Source: Streptomyces sp. NBC_00247 | GTDB taxonomy: Bacteria > Actinomycetota > Actinomycetes > Streptomycetales > Streptomycetaceae | Length of the DNA stretch: 64,000 nucleotides | Direction of reading: 5' to 3' | Assembly (NCBI RefSeq): GCF_036188265.1 | Contig: NZ_CP108093.1 | Location: 3,547,001-3,611,000, forward strand | Shown here: in pieces, positions 34,095 to 42,627 of the stretch | How the letters are laid out: every line of letters begins with the position of its first letter | How positions within the stretch are numbered: position 1 is the stretch's first letter | Notes under the pieces: generated by a model | What the model was told of the DNA's origin: nothing | Database searches by the model: none | The model's input: only the letters and a program-made list of their open reading frames with translations | Program-made: the position numbers and the translations under genes

Positions 34095-35413
34095 GCGACA
34101 CCGGTTCCCACCTGGTCCTGCTGCTCGGAGCCGGAGGCATCTCCCCGGACACCGCGCTGCGGGCGGCGGTGGGGGTCACCTCCGAGCTCAGCGTGGTCTG
34201 GTACGGGAGCGCTCCCGCCGGTGCCGCCGTCGACCGGCTCCGCGCGCAGTGGAGCGAGTCCTTCGACGGCGAGTGGCTGACCACCGGTGATCACCTGGCC
34301 GTCCCCGGCCTGCTGGTGGACCTCGACCGCCGCCGGCCGGTCCACGGGGTCGCCACCTTCGGTGAGCCGCTCATCGTGGTGCAGGCGGAGGCGCAGCAGC
34401 GCCTCGGCCTGCCCGGCAACCCGCCGGAGACGGTCCGGACCGCCCAGTCGAAGCTCGCCCAGCGGCGCCGGCTGCGGTCGGCCGGTGTCGAGACGGTCCG
34501 CTTCCACGCGATCGCGGACGAGTCGGACGTACCGGCGGCGGTCGCCGAGGTGGGGTTCCCCGCCGTCCTCAAGCCGGTGCACGGGGCCGCCAGCTTCCTG
34601 GTGAGCAAGGTCCACGACGAGGAGGAGCTGCGGGACCGGCTGGACGAGGCCCTCGCGGCCTACCGGACGTCCCCGCTGTTCGACCCCGAGCCCCTGTTCG
34701 TCCTGGAGCAGCTCCTGGTCGGCGACGAGTGGTACGGGCGCACCGGCTTCGGCGACTACGTCAGCGTCGAATCGCTGGTCGAGGACGGCCGCGTCAGGCA
34801 CGTGGGGATCACCGACAAGCTTCCGCTGCACGGGTTCGTGGAGACCGGCGGCGTGGTGCCCACCTCCCTGCCCGCGGACCGGCAGAGCGAGGTGCTCGAA
34901 CACGCGGGCCGGATCATCGAGGCCCTGGGCATCCGCTGGGGCGCCACCCACCTGGAACTCAAGCTCACCCCGGACGGGCCGGCCTGCATCGAGCTCAACG
35001 CACGGCTGGGCGGCCCGATGGGCCACCTGCTCCGGGCGAGCAGCGGGACGGACGTCGAGGCGGACGTCATGCGCCTCGCGCTCGGCCGCCCCGCGGAGGG
35101 CGACTACCGAAGCGTCCGGTACGCGCTGAACCGCGCGGTCCCGCCACCCGCGCGGGCGGTGAAACTGGTGCGCCAGACGCCCCGCGAGGAGCTGCTCGCC
35201 GCCTTCCCGGAGCTGGTGTTCTGCAAGACGCGTTTCGCTCCCGGTGCCGAGCTGCATCCCGATCGGCCCTACAACGTCCTGACGTTCCTGGTGACCGGTG
35301 ACGACGTGCGGTCCTGCCTGGCCGCCGCGGAACGGGTGACGGCCGCCTACCGGGCCGAGTTCGTGGCGCTCGACGACGGCGCCGCTGTCCCCTTCACCGC
35401 CTCGATCCACTGA
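34091..35413 (+). CDS. ATP-grasp amino-acid/carboxylate ligase
   Basis: 440 aa. Characteristic blocks: TAQSKLAQRRRLRSAGVETV, the nucleotide-binding AVLKPVHGAASFLVSKV, FVLEQLLVGDEWYGRTGFG and the metal-binding CIELNARLGGPMGHLL. The layout fits L-amino-acid ligases of the BacD/DdaF type, which activate a carboxylate as acyl-phosphate and couple it to an amine. With phosphonoacetate as the acyl donor and an amino acid such as aspartate as acceptor it would give a PALA-like amide. Substrates are inferred from context. Translationally coupled to the P-loop gene; 22 bases before the decarboxylase genes. Confidence 0.85.
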   Translation: MSDTGSHLVLLLGAGGISPDTALRAAVGVTSELSVVWYGSAPAGAAVDRLRAQWSESFDGEWLTTGDHLAVPGLLVDLDRRRPVHGVATFGEPLIVVQAEAQQRLGLPGNPPETVRTAQSKLAQRRRLRSAGVETVRFHAIADESDVPAAVAEVGFPAVLKPVHGAASFLVSKVHDEEELRDRLDEALAAYRTSPLFDPEPLFVLEQLLVGDEWYGRTGFGDYVSVESLVEDGRVRHVGITDKLPLHGFVETGGVVPTSLPADRQSEVLEHAGRIIEALGIRWGATHLELKLTPDGPACIELNARLGGPMGHLLRASSGTDVEADVMRLALGRPAEGDYRSVRYALNRAVPPPARAVKLVRQTPREELLAAFPELVFCKTRFAPGAELHPDRPYNVLTFLVTGDDVRSCLAAAERVTAAYRAEFVALDDGAAVPFTASIH

Positions 35414-35435
35414 CCCGATCCGACGGAAGGCCAAC

Positions 35436-35960
35436 ATGCACACCACCACCGTGGGCTCCACCACCGCCCGCGACCTGCTGCACAGCCTGGTGGACCACGG
35501 GTACACCCTCGCCACGGGTGTTCCGTGCAGCCTGCTCAACGGCGCGTTCCGGCTTCTCGAGGAGCCGGGCGACGACGCCCGGCTCGCCGGTCTCCGCTAC
35601 GTGCCCGCGCCGCGTGAGGACAGTGCCGTCGGCATCGCCTCCGGAGCGGTCGTCGCGGGCGAGCGGGCCGTGGTCCTCATGCAGAACTCCGGCCTCGGCT
35701 ACTGCCTGAACGTCATCACCTCGTTCAACCTCATCTACGACGTACCGGTGCTGCTGATCGTCAGCTGGCGGGGCCACGACGGCAACGACGCCGTCGAGCA
35801 CGACGTGATCGGCGCCGAACTGCTGCGGCTGCTCGACCTGTTCCGGCTGCCCCACACCGTCCTCGACCCCGCGGACCCGGCCGGTTCCGTCTCCACCGCG
35901 ATCGACCAGATGGACAAGGAGCAGCGCTGCGGCGTGCTCATCGTCCGGGAAGGCATCTGA
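35436..35960 (+). CDS. ppd (alpha): Phosphonopyruvate decarboxylase, alpha (Pyr-domain) subunit
   Basis: 174 aa: the N-terminal TPP-binding Pyr domain only. Conserved features are GVPCSLLNG, the catalytic Glu in APREDSAVGIASG, LMQNSGLGYCLNVITSFN and PVLLIVSWRG. With the next gene it makes a complete TPP decarboxylase that converts phosphonopyruvate to phosphonoacetaldehyde, the step that pulls the unfavourable PEP mutase reaction forward. Many clusters have one ~390-aa chain; here it is split as in sulfopyruvate decarboxylase ComDE. The adjacent PEP mutase decides for phosphonopyruvate. Confidence 0.9.
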   Translation: MHTTTVGSTTARDLLHSLVDHGYTLATGVPCSLLNGAFRLLEEPGDDARLAGLRYVPAPREDSAVGIASGAVVAGERAVVLMQNSGLGYCLNVITSFNLIYDVPVLLIVSWRGHDGNDAVEHDVIGAELLRLLDLFRLPHTVLDPADPAGSVSTAIDQMDKEQRCGVLIVREGI

Positions 35961-36544
35961 TGCCCGCACCGCTGCTCGCCCCTGCCTTCGAGCTGAGTCT
36001 CTCCGAGGTGGTCCGGGAGATGCTCGTCCGTCACCCGGACGCTCTGATCGTCTCCACCTGCGGGTTCACCAGCCGCGAGCTGTTCAACGCGGCGGACCGG
36101 CCGGAGAACTTCTACCTGGTGGGATCGATGGGCATGTCGGCGCCGGTCGCTCTCGGCCTCGCGCTGGCCCGCCCGGAACGCACCGTGATCGCCCTGGACG
36201 GCGACGGTTCGCTGCTGATGAACCTCAGCGTGCTTCCGCTGGTGGCCGCCTCCGGTACCCGGCTGCTGCACGTGGTCGTGGACAACGGCATGCACGAGAG
36301 CACCGGGGGGCAGTCCACCGTGCAGCGCTCCGACTTCGTCGCGCTGGCACTGGCGGCGGGTTACCGCAGCGCCGTCCGCGTCGAGACGGCCGCCGAACTC
36401 CGTGCGGCCGAACTGACCGAAGGTCCCGCCCTGTTGCACGCGCTCACCGGTCCGCGTACGGACGGCCCCGGCCGCCGGGTGACGCACACGCCGCAGGAGA
36501 TCGTCGAGCGGGTGCGTACGGCGGCGAACCGGCCGGTCAACTGA
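35960..36544 (+). CDS. ppd (beta): Phosphonopyruvate decarboxylase, beta (PP-domain) subunit
   Basis: 194 aa: the diphosphate-binding PP domain. The TPP motif starts at ALDGDGSLLMN and continues to VVVDNGMHESTGGQ, followed by DFVALALAAGYRSAVRV. Its ATG shares one base with the alpha stop (TGATG), giving 1:1 translational coupling. Both parts keep intact start and motif structure, so this is a genuine two-subunit enzyme and not a frameshift. It works directly on the product of the PEP mutase encoded 80 bases downstream. Confidence 0.9.
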   Translation: MPAPLLAPAFELSLSEVVREMLVRHPDALIVSTCGFTSRELFNAADRPENFYLVGSMGMSAPVALGLALARPERTVIALDGDGSLLMNLSVLPLVAASGTRLLHVVVDNGMHESTGGQSTVQRSDFVALALAAGYRSAVRVETAAELRAAELTEGPALLHALTGPRTDGPGRRVTHTPQEIVERVRTAANRPVN

Positions 36545-36624
36545 CTCCCCGCTTTCCCGGGCCACTTCACGCCCCGGCCCACCAGCTCATACTCCAACCC
36601 GTCACTTTCCCGAGGAGAACCTCC

Positions 36625-37518
36625 ATGTCCAAGACCCGTGTTCTGCGTGACGCGCTCAACGGTTCCACCATCGCCCGCTTCATGGGCGCCCACAGCGCGC
36701 TGACCGCGAAGCTCGGCGAGGAAGCCGGCTTCGAGGCGATCTGGGCGAGCGGCCTGGAGATCTCGGCGGCCCGCGCCCTGCCGGACGCCAACATCCTGTC
36801 CATGGCGGAGTGCCTGGAAGCCGCCGCCGAGATAGCCGGCGCGGTGGACGTCCCGGTGCTGGCCGACTGCGACTCCGGCTTCGGCGGTGTCGGCAACGTC
36901 GCTCACATGGTGCGCTCCTACGAGGCCCGGGGCCTCGCCGGCGTCTGCATCGAGGACAAGCAGTTCCCCAAGATGAACAGCTTCGTCGAGGGCAACCAGG
37001 ACCTGGCCCCGATCGGTGACTTCGCGGCGAAGATCACCGCGGCGAAGGAAGCCCGCACCGACGAGGACTTCGTGGTGGTGGCCCGGATCGAGGCCTTCAT
37101 CGCGGGTGCCGGACTGGAGGAGGCGCTGCGCCGCGCGGCCGTCTACGAGGCGGCCGGCGCCGACGCGCTGCTGATCCACTCCAAGATCGCCAACGCCGAC
37201 GAGGTGTACGCCTTCCGCGACGCCTACCGGGGCGTGCTGCCCGTCATCGTCGTGCCCACCACCTACCCGCAGGTCACCGCGACCGAGCTGGGCGAGCACG
37301 GCTTCGGTGGAGTGATCTACGCCAACCAGGGTCTGCGCGCGTCCATCAGCGCGATGCGCGACGTCCTCGCGCAGATCAGCGAAGCCGGTACGACCTACGC
37401 GGTGGAGGGTTCCATCGCCTCGCTGAAGGACGTCTTCGCCCTCCAGAACGTGGACGAGCTGCTCTCCCGCCAGAAGCGGCACGACGAGCTGACCGCCACG
37501 TACTCCGCCATCGGCTGA
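36625..37518 (+). CDS. pepM: Phosphoenolpyruvate phosphomutase
   Basis: 297 aa, typical length. The diagnostic EDKQFPKMNS (residues 110-119) matches the PEP mutase signature EDKxFPKxNS, which separates it from isocitrate/methylisocitrate lyases. Metal-binding ADCDSGFG (D81, D83) is present. It forms the C-P bond by rearranging phosphoenolpyruvate to phosphonopyruvate and defines this locus as a phosphonate cluster. GAGGAG precedes the ATG at good spacing. The next gene (aldehyde dehydrogenase) follows after 24 bases. Confidence 0.97.
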   Translation: MSKTRVLRDALNGSTIARFMGAHSALTAKLGEEAGFEAIWASGLEISAARALPDANILSMAECLEAAAEIAGAVDVPVLADCDSGFGGVGNVAHMVRSYEARGLAGVCIEDKQFPKMNSFVEGNQDLAPIGDFAAKITAAKEARTDEDFVVVARIEAFIAGAGLEEALRRAAVYEAAGADALLIHSKIANADEVYAFRDAYRGVLPVIVVPTTYPQVTATELGEHGFGGVIYANQGLRASISAMRDVLAQISEAGTTYAVEGSIASLKDVFALQNVDELLSRQKRHDELTATYSAIG

Positions 37519-37542
37519 GTCGGACCCCCTCAGGGAAGGATC

Positions 37543-39021
37543 ATGATGGAGTCTCGCCGAACCGACGGTGGCCGGACCGTCGTCGACGTACGCAATCTCG
37601 TCGCGGACCGGTGGTGCGACGCCGAGTCGGGCCGCGTGCAGGAGAACCGCAGCCCCGGTGACCTCGCGGACGTCGTCAGCCGGAGTCCGGAATCCGGCGA
37701 CGCCGACGTGCGGGCGGCCATCACGGCCGCCGCCGGTGCGCTGCCGGCCTGGCGGGCGCTCGGCTCCGTCCGGCGCGGCGAGACGGTGATGAGGGCCGCC
37801 CGCCTCGTCGCCGAGCGCAGGGAGCGGTTCGCCGAGGCGATCACCCGCGAGCAGGGCAAGCTCCTGCGGGAGGCGCTCGGCGAGGTGGACCGCACGGTCG
37901 CGCTCCTCGAATACACGGCCGCGGAGGGGCGTCGGCTCGGCGGCGCCACCCTCCCCGCCGACGACCCGCGCACGCTGGCGCTGACCCGGCGGGTCCCCAT
38001 CGGGGTCGTCGGCCTGGTCACGCCCTGGAACTTCCCGCTGGCGATCCCGGCGTGGAAGATCGCCCCCGCGCTGGTCTCGGGGTGCACCGCCGTTCTCAAG
38101 CCCTCCCCCCTCACTCCGCTCACGGCGGCACTCCTCGTGGAGTGCTTCGAGGCCGCCGGGGCGGTGGGAGGGGTGCTCAACCTGGTGCACGGCGGGCGCG
38201 AGGTGGGAGAGGCGCTGGTGAAGGACCCCGCCGTGGCCGGTATCTCGTTCACCGGCTCGGTGGAGGTGGGGCGGGCCATCCACACCGCCGGCGCACCCCG
38301 GTTCCTGCGCACCCAGCTGGAGATGGGGGGCAAGAACGCCGCGCTGGTGCTCGCCGACGCCGATCTCGACCTCGCGGCCGACGCGATCGTGGCCGGCGCG
38401 TTCGGGCAGGCCGGGCAGCGTTGCTCCGCCACCAGCCGAGTCGTGGTGGACCGCGCCGTCCGGGAGGGACTGGTGCGCCGGCTCGTGGAGCGTGCGGCCG
38501 CCCTGCGGGTGGGCAACGGCCTCGACGCGGAGGCCCGGCTCGGGCCGGTGGTCAGCGCCGACCGGCTGCTGGCCTGCCTGGAGGGGACCCGTCAGGCTCT
38601 GGCGGACGGCGCCGTGGCGGTGACCGGCGGCGGGCGGCTGACCGAGGGCGTACCGGACGGCTACTACATGGCCCCGACGGTCTTGGACGGCGTGCGGCCG
38701 GAGAGCCGCATCGCCCAGGAGGAGATCTTCGGTCCGGTGCTCTCGGTGATCGAGTGCGAGGGCCTCGACGACGGCCTGCGGATCGTGAACTCCGTGCGGT
38801 ACGGCATGGCGGCGGCGGTCTTCACCAGCGACACCTCACTGGCCCTGGAGGCCTTGGACCGCATCGACGCGGGGATGCTCCACGTCAACCGGCCGGGCGT
38901 CGGGGCGTATCCGCACATGCCCCACATCGGCGCCAAGGAGTCCCAGTACGGCCCGGCGGAGTGCTCGCCCCAGGTGTGGGACTTCTACACGGAGTGGCGC
39001 ACGGCCTGCATCGCCTACTGA
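37543..39021 (+). CDS. Aldehyde dehydrogenase, probable phosphonoacetaldehyde dehydrogenase
   Basis: 492 aa, full-length NAD(P)-dependent ALDH. Active-site marks: TPWNFPLAIPAWKIAPAL (oxyanion Asn), E260 in LEMGGKN, C294 in GQRCSATS, and EEIFGPVLSV near the C-terminus. Substrate is deduced from context: phosphonoacetaldehyde from the decarboxylase would be oxidised to phosphonoacetate, as in the fosfazinomycin pathway (FzmC). Resembles the succinate-semialdehyde dehydrogenase subgroup. It is the last gene of the cluster; a perfect 17-bp hairpin follows. Two in-frame ATGs (37543, 37546) are possible; GGAAGG precedes both. Confidence 0.9.
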   Translation: MMESRRTDGGRTVVDVRNLVADRWCDAESGRVQENRSPGDLADVVSRSPESGDADVRAAITAAAGALPAWRALGSVRRGETVMRAARLVAERRERFAEAITREQGKLLREALGEVDRTVALLEYTAAEGRRLGGATLPADDPRTLALTRRVPIGVVGLVTPWNFPLAIPAWKIAPALVSGCTAVLKPSPLTPLTAALLVECFEAAGAVGGVLNLVHGGREVGEALVKDPAVAGISFTGSVEVGRAIHTAGAPRFLRTQLEMGGKNAALVLADADLDLAADAIVAGAFGQAGQRCSATSRVVVDRAVREGLVRRLVERAAALRVGNGLDAEARLGPVVSADRLLACLEGTRQALADGAVAVTGGGRLTEGVPDGYYMAPTVLDGVRPESRIAQEEIFGPVLSVIECEGLDDGLRIVNSVRYGMAAAVFTSDTSLALEALDRIDAGMLHVNRPGVGAYPHMPHIGAKESQYGPAECSPQVWDFYTEWRTACIAY

Positions 39022-39116
39022 TCCGCGGCCTCGCATCGCCCACTGATCCGCCGGTCACCGCTCTGCCGGGCGCGCGTGGACCGTGCCCGGCGGGCGCGGT
39101 GCCCCCGTGACGCACA

Positions 39117-39154
39117 ACACCCCTCTGACCGTGTTTCCACGGTCAGAGGGGTGT
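39117..39154. terminator. Bidirectional terminator between phosphonate cluster and tRNA-Ser
   Basis: A perfect 17-bp stem (39117-39133 with 39138-39154; arms ACACCCCTCTGACCGTG and CACGGTCAGAGGGGTGT) with loop TTTC. It lies just beyond the 3' end of the leftward tRNA gene and also downstream of the rightward dehydrogenase gene, so it can stop transcription from both sides. Confidence 0.8.
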
Positions 39155-39160
39155 TTTCGG

Positions 39161-39245
39161 CGGTAGCGGAGGGATTTGAACCCTCGGTGAGTTTCCCCAC
39201 ACTCGCTTTCGAGGCGAGCTCCTTCGGCCGCTCGGACACGCTACC
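39161..39245 (-). tRNA. tRNA-Ser (anticodon CGA)
   Basis: 85 nt. On the minus strand the 7-bp acceptor stem GGTAGCG pairs with CGCTACC, with G as discriminator. The anticodon loop is CTCGAAA, giving CGA, which reads UCG. A long variable arm (GTGTGGGGAAACTCACC region) marks a class II tRNA. The T loop reads GGTTCAAATCC. CCA is not encoded. The 3' end faces the phosphonate cluster. Confidence 0.95.
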
Positions 39246-39276
39246 GAGAGAGAGCTTAGACCATCGTGGCCCGGGA

Positions 39277-39822
39277 TCAGAAATCAGATCGCTGCAGCGC
39301 CCGGAAGAACGCCGTGAGCTGCGCCGAACACTCCTCCTCCAGGACCCCGTGGATCACCTCGGGGCGGTGGTTGAGGCGCCGGTCGCGCACCACGTCGAAG
39401 AGCGAGCCGGCGGCCCCGGCCTTCTCGTCGCGCGCGCCGTAGACGACCCGGTCCACGCGCGACTGCACCAGCGCGCCCGCACACATCGTGCAGGGCTCCA
39501 GGGTGACCACCAGCGTGCAACCGGTGAGCCGCCACCTCCCGAGGGCGGCGGCGGCTCCACGGACGGCGAGGATCTCGGCGTGCGCGGTCGGATCACCGGT
39601 CGCCTCGCGCTCGTTGCGGCCCGTGGCGATCGTCGATCCGTCCGGTCCCAGGACCACGGCACCGACCGGAACATCACCGGCCAGCGCCGCCTGCGCCGCC
39701 TCGTCCAGGGCGTGGCGCATCGGGGCCCGCCACGGGTCCCGTACGGGATCGGTGGCGAAGGACGCGAGAAGAGGGGTGGGGGAGGACGGGGGCGGGGGTT
39801 CTTCGGGGGGGCGCGCGGTCAC
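39277..39822 (-). CDS. tadA: tRNA-specific adenosine deaminase
   Basis: 181 aa with a Pro-rich N-terminal extension of about 30 residues. Zinc/catalytic motif HAEILAV and second zinc motif TLEPCTMCAGAL are intact, plus VYGARDEKAGAAGS typical of TadA. It converts A34 to inosine in tRNA-Arg(ACG). The gene for its usual Streptomyces neighbour, a tadA-associated protein, lies 9 bases upstream, so the pair forms an operon. Core gene, marking the right border of the cluster. Confidence 0.95.
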   Translation of the reverse strand: MTARPPEEPPPPSSPTPLLASFATDPVRDPWRAPMRHALDEAAQAALAGDVPVGAVVLGPDGSTIATGRNEREATGDPTAHAEILAVRGAAAALGRWRLTGCTLVVTLEPCTMCAGALVQSRVDRVVYGARDEKAGAAGSLFDVVRDRRLNHRPEVIHGVLEEECSAQLTAFFRALQRSDF

Positions 39823-39831
39823 CCGCGGACC

Positions 39832-40401
39832 TTAGCGGACGCTCTCCAGCACTTCGTCCGCTCCCAGCGCGTCGGCGATCTCCGTCAGCGCGTCGGTCCG
39901 CAGCGTCAGCAGCGCCCGCTCGGAGAGGCCGAGGTCGGCGAGGATCGAGGCGTCCCCGATCGGCCCGACGGGCACGGCCTCGGGGTCGTCGTCCTGGTCG
40001 GCGGCCCCGGCGGGCGGGGCGGTCGCGCCGTTCTCGTGGCCGAACTCCGGATCGTCGTCCTCGGTACCGTCGAGGCCGACGAGTTCCTCCAGAGCGGCGA
40101 TCTCGTCCTCGGCCCCAGGTTCGCGGCCGAGCAGTTCGTCGGTGAGCAGGATCTCCCCGTACGAGGACCGGGCGGCGGCGGACGCGTCCGAGACGTAGAT
40201 ACGCGGGTCCTCCTCACCGTCCACGCGGACGACGCCGAACCACGCGTCCTCCTGCTCGATGTAGACGAGGACCGTGTCCTCGTCCACCGAGGCGTCCCGG
40301 GCCAGGTCCGTCAGATCGGACAGGGCCTCCACATCGTCGAGCTCCGTATCGCTCGCTTTCCACCCGTCTTCGGTGCGCGCGAGCAGTGCGGCGAAGTACA
40401 C
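39832..40401 (-). CDS. TadA-associated acidic protein
   Basis: 189 aa from the GTG that begins [13 protein letters not shown], with GGGAG 7 bases upstream. A longer frame to 40488 is less likely because its N-terminus is low-complexity and lacks an RBS. The protein is highly acidic (long Asp/Glu-rich stretch about 110-150) and contains [20 protein letters not shown]. Proteins of this type are annotated as tRNA adenosine deaminase-associated in actinomycetes, by synteny. Molecular role unknown. Confidence 0.8.
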   Translation of the reverse strand: MYFAALLARTEDGWKASDTELDDVEALSDLTDLARDASVDEDTVLVYIEQEDAWFGVVRVDGEEDPRIYVSDASAAARSSYGEILLTDELLGREPGAEDEIAALEELVGLDGTEDDDPEFGHENGATAPPAGAADQDDDPEAVPVGPIGDASILADLGLSERALLTLRTDALTEIADALGADEVLESVR

Positions 40402-40618
40402 CGTGACACTCCCACTGGTCAGAGGTGAATCGGTCCGACGGGAGGGCAGACGATTGTCCGACTGCGCTGAGCCCCGCCCAATCGGCATCGTGGCAGAAAC
40501 ATCGGCCGAGCGAGACCTCTTCGGACGTTGCGTCGGCCATCAGTTCCCGGAAGGCCCGGTCGGCGGAAGCCGCTCCGGAGCACTCGGGCAGGGACGAACG
40601 CGCCCGTCGGAGCCCCTG

Positions 40619-40873
40619 TCACCAGCGGAAGGTGCGCATCCGCATCTGTTGGCGCATACGGGCCGCGCGGGCCCGGCGCGGCTGGACGCGGTCCCGCAGC
40701 TGCTTCGCTTCGTGCAGCTCGCGGAGGAACTGCGCCCGGCGACGGCGGCGGGACGCGTCACTCTCCTGCGTGTGCTCCGTACCGGTCGGCGCGTCGCGCT
40801 CGCCCGGCACGTCGCGTGGTTCGATCCGTCCCCGCGTCGCGGGCTCGTCCCGCTTCCGCTCCCGGTCAGGCAT
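40619..40873 (-). CDS. Small Arg-rich conserved-type protein
   Basis: 84 aa, very basic: [20 protein letters not shown] followed by an Arg/Met/Gln-rich tail [13 protein letters not shown]. The first 40 residues are charged with several Asp/Glu. The second half looks helical and could bind nucleic acid. A start further upstream cannot be excluded. It is divergent from upp, a position where Streptomyces genomes commonly carry a small basic gene. No function assigned. Confidence 0.6.
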   Translation of the reverse strand: MPDRERKRDEPATRGRIEPRDVPGERDAPTGTEHTQESDASRRRRRAQFLRELHEAKQLRDRVQPRRARAARMRQQMRMRTFRW

Positions 40874-41023
40874 CCGCACACCACCCCAAGGCTGGTCCGT
40901 ATGCCTCACCTTCCCCCCGAACGAGTGGATGATGCCAGTGCTGACGTACGGACGGATGCGGACGGCACCCGTCACCGCCGGGATCAAGCTCGTGGCGCGC
41001 GGGAGGCCGTTAGGGTTGACGGC

Positions 41024-41659
41024 ATGCGGATCCACGTCGTCGACCACCCTCTGGTGGCGCACAAACTCACCACCCTGCGCGACAAGCGCACCGACTCCCC
41101 GACCTTCCGCCGGCTCGCCGACGAGCTGGTCACCCTGCTCGCCTACGAGGCGACGCGGGACGTGCGTACCGAGCTGGTCGACATCGAGACCCCGGTCTCG
41201 CGGACGGCGGGCGTGAAGCTCTCGTACCCCCGGCCCCTCGTCGTACCGATCCTGCGCGCCGGTCTCGGCATGCTGGACGGCATGGTGCGGCTGCTGCCGA
41301 CGGCGGAGGTCGGCTTCCTCGGCATGATCCGCAACGAGGAGACGCTCCAGGCGGAGACGTACGCGACCCGGATGCCGGAGGACCTCTCCGGCCGTCAGGT
41401 CTACGTCCTCGACCCGATGCTGGCGACCGGCGGGACGCTCGTCGCCGCGATCCGCGAGCTCATCAAGCGGGGCGCCGACGACGTCACCGCCGTCGTGCTG
41501 CTCGCGGCTCCGGAAGGCGTCGAGGTCATGGAGCGCGAGCTGGCGGGCGCCCCCGTCACCGTCGTCACCGCCTCGGTCGACGAGCGGCTCAACGAGCACG
41601 GCTACATCGTGCCGGGGCTGGGCGACGCGGGCGACCGGATGTACGGCACGGCCGGCTGA
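41024..41659 (+). CDS. upp: Uracil phosphoribosyltransferase
   Basis: 211 aa, full length. The PRPP-binding loop is [18 protein letters not shown]; early blocks include [18 protein letters not shown] and [15 protein letters not shown]; the C-terminal uracil-binding segment is [16 protein letters not shown]. It salvages uracil to UMP. A second pyrimidine enzyme in the window (ATCase) is in the phosphonate cluster, about 16 kb away, and is not in operon with upp. A strong hairpin follows the gene. Confidence 0.96.
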   Translation: MRIHVVDHPLVAHKLTTLRDKRTDSPTFRRLADELVTLLAYEATRDVRTELVDIETPVSRTAGVKLSYPRPLVVPILRAGLGMLDGMVRLLPTAEVGFLGMIRNEETLQAETYATRMPEDLSGRQVYVLDPMLATGGTLVAAIRELIKRGADDVTAVVLLAAPEGVEVMERELAGAPVTVVTASVDERLNEHGYIVPGLGDAGDRMYGTAG

Positions 41660-41760
41660 AGCGTGTTGCGATAGCCCCGCCCGTCCGGCGACCGGGCGGA
41701 CGGCGCCGCTTTTCGACACGCGCCCTGGAAGGGCCCTGGAAGGTTCCTCAAGGACATGCG

Positions 41761-41795
41761 CGACGGCCGGTCACAGGTGGGGTGACCGGCCGTCG
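41761..41795. terminator. Terminator between convergent upp and LytR_C genes
   Basis: CGACGGCCGGTCAC (41761-41774) pairs perfectly with GTGACCGGCCGTCG (41782-41795) around a 7-base loop. The position between two convergent genes suggests it serves both. Confidence 0.75.
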
Positions 41796-41847
41796 TCGTG
41801 TCCGGGCGGGTGCGGAGCCGCGCCGGCGGCAGCACCCCGCCCGCGAC

Positions 41848-42471
41848 TCAGCAGCCGGAGGGGGCGGGCGCCGGCTTCGTCAGCGCGGACATGGCCGCCG
41901 CGGCGGCCTGCGGGGTGGAGAACGCGGTGAACCGCGTGCCCAGGATCAGGTCCACCTCCGCGTTCTCGCGGGCCTCGGTCTTCCGGGCGGTGCCCGGCAG
42001 CTGGGTCTCGAGGACCGGGAACGCGCTGTCGGCGGCGGTCGGCGGACCGAGCAGCAAGCCGGTGCCGGGGACCTTCTTGTCGTACGCGGCAGGGGCGTTG
42101 CCCACCTCGCCGATGGTGAACCCGCGCTTCTTCAGCTCGTCGGCCGCGGACTTGGCGAGGCCGCTGCGCGGGGTCGCGTTGTAGACGTTGACCGTGATCC
42201 GGTTCGGCGCGGGCAGCGCCTGCACGGCCACTGCCTGCTTCGGTACGACCGCGCACTCCCGTTCGTGGCCGGCCGCCTGCGCCTTGGTGTCGCCGCCCGA
42301 GTAGACGTCGATGAGCTGCAGCGTGCCCCAGCCGGCCAGTCCGAGGGCCACGAGGGTGGCGGCGGCGGCGAGGGCGAGCCTGCGGCGGCGGCGAGGGCGG
42401 CGCATCCGGGGATAGGCGTTGCCCGTGATGCGGTACTTTCCGCCCATGCCGGGGGGAGTGAGCATGCTCAT
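41848..42471 (-). CDS. Membrane-anchored LytR C-terminal-domain protein
   Basis: 207 aa. N-terminal cytoplasmic segment with RMRRPRRRRR, one membrane helix (LALAAAATLVALGLAGWGTL), then an extracytoplasmic LytR_C domain with ITVNVYNATPRSGLAKSAAD followed by ELKKRGFTIGEVGNAP. This domain is found in cell-wall-linked proteins of the LytR-CpsA-Psr group, though the ligase domain itself is absent here. Start is taken at MSMLTPP; the second Met two residues later is equally possible. Confidence 0.82.
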   Translation of the reverse strand: MSMLTPPGMGGKYRITGNAYPRMRRPRRRRRLALAAAATLVALGLAGWGTLQLIDVYSGGDTKAQAAGHERECAVVPKQAVAVQALPAPNRITVNVYNATPRSGLAKSAADELKKRGFTIGEVGNAPAAYDKKVPGTGLLLGPPTAADSAFPVLETQLPGTARKTEARENAEVDLILGTRFTAFSTPQAAAAAMSALTKPAPAPSGC

Positions 42472-42627
42472 GTGCGCAGCGTAGTGCGGGCCGCCGATGA
42501 TGCGTACTAAATGATCAACCGATGGCACCCGCATGCGCGGGAAAACACCCGAAAGGCCCGAGAACCCGGAGTCCGGGGCGCGGTGGTGGTAAGGAGGCGT
42601 CCGGAGCCGCGCGCGGGCGAGGTGCCG

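Noticed and set aside
35436..36544. Split decarboxylase as a frameshifted single gene
   Set aside because: Each half has a proper start and complete domain, and two-chain forms are known; the TGATG junction is typical of coupled subunits.
39161..39245. Duplicate tRNA-Ser 3' end (att site) on the left side of the cluster
   Set aside because: I looked for the T-arm and acceptor sequence between 12 and 17 kb by eye and found no copy.
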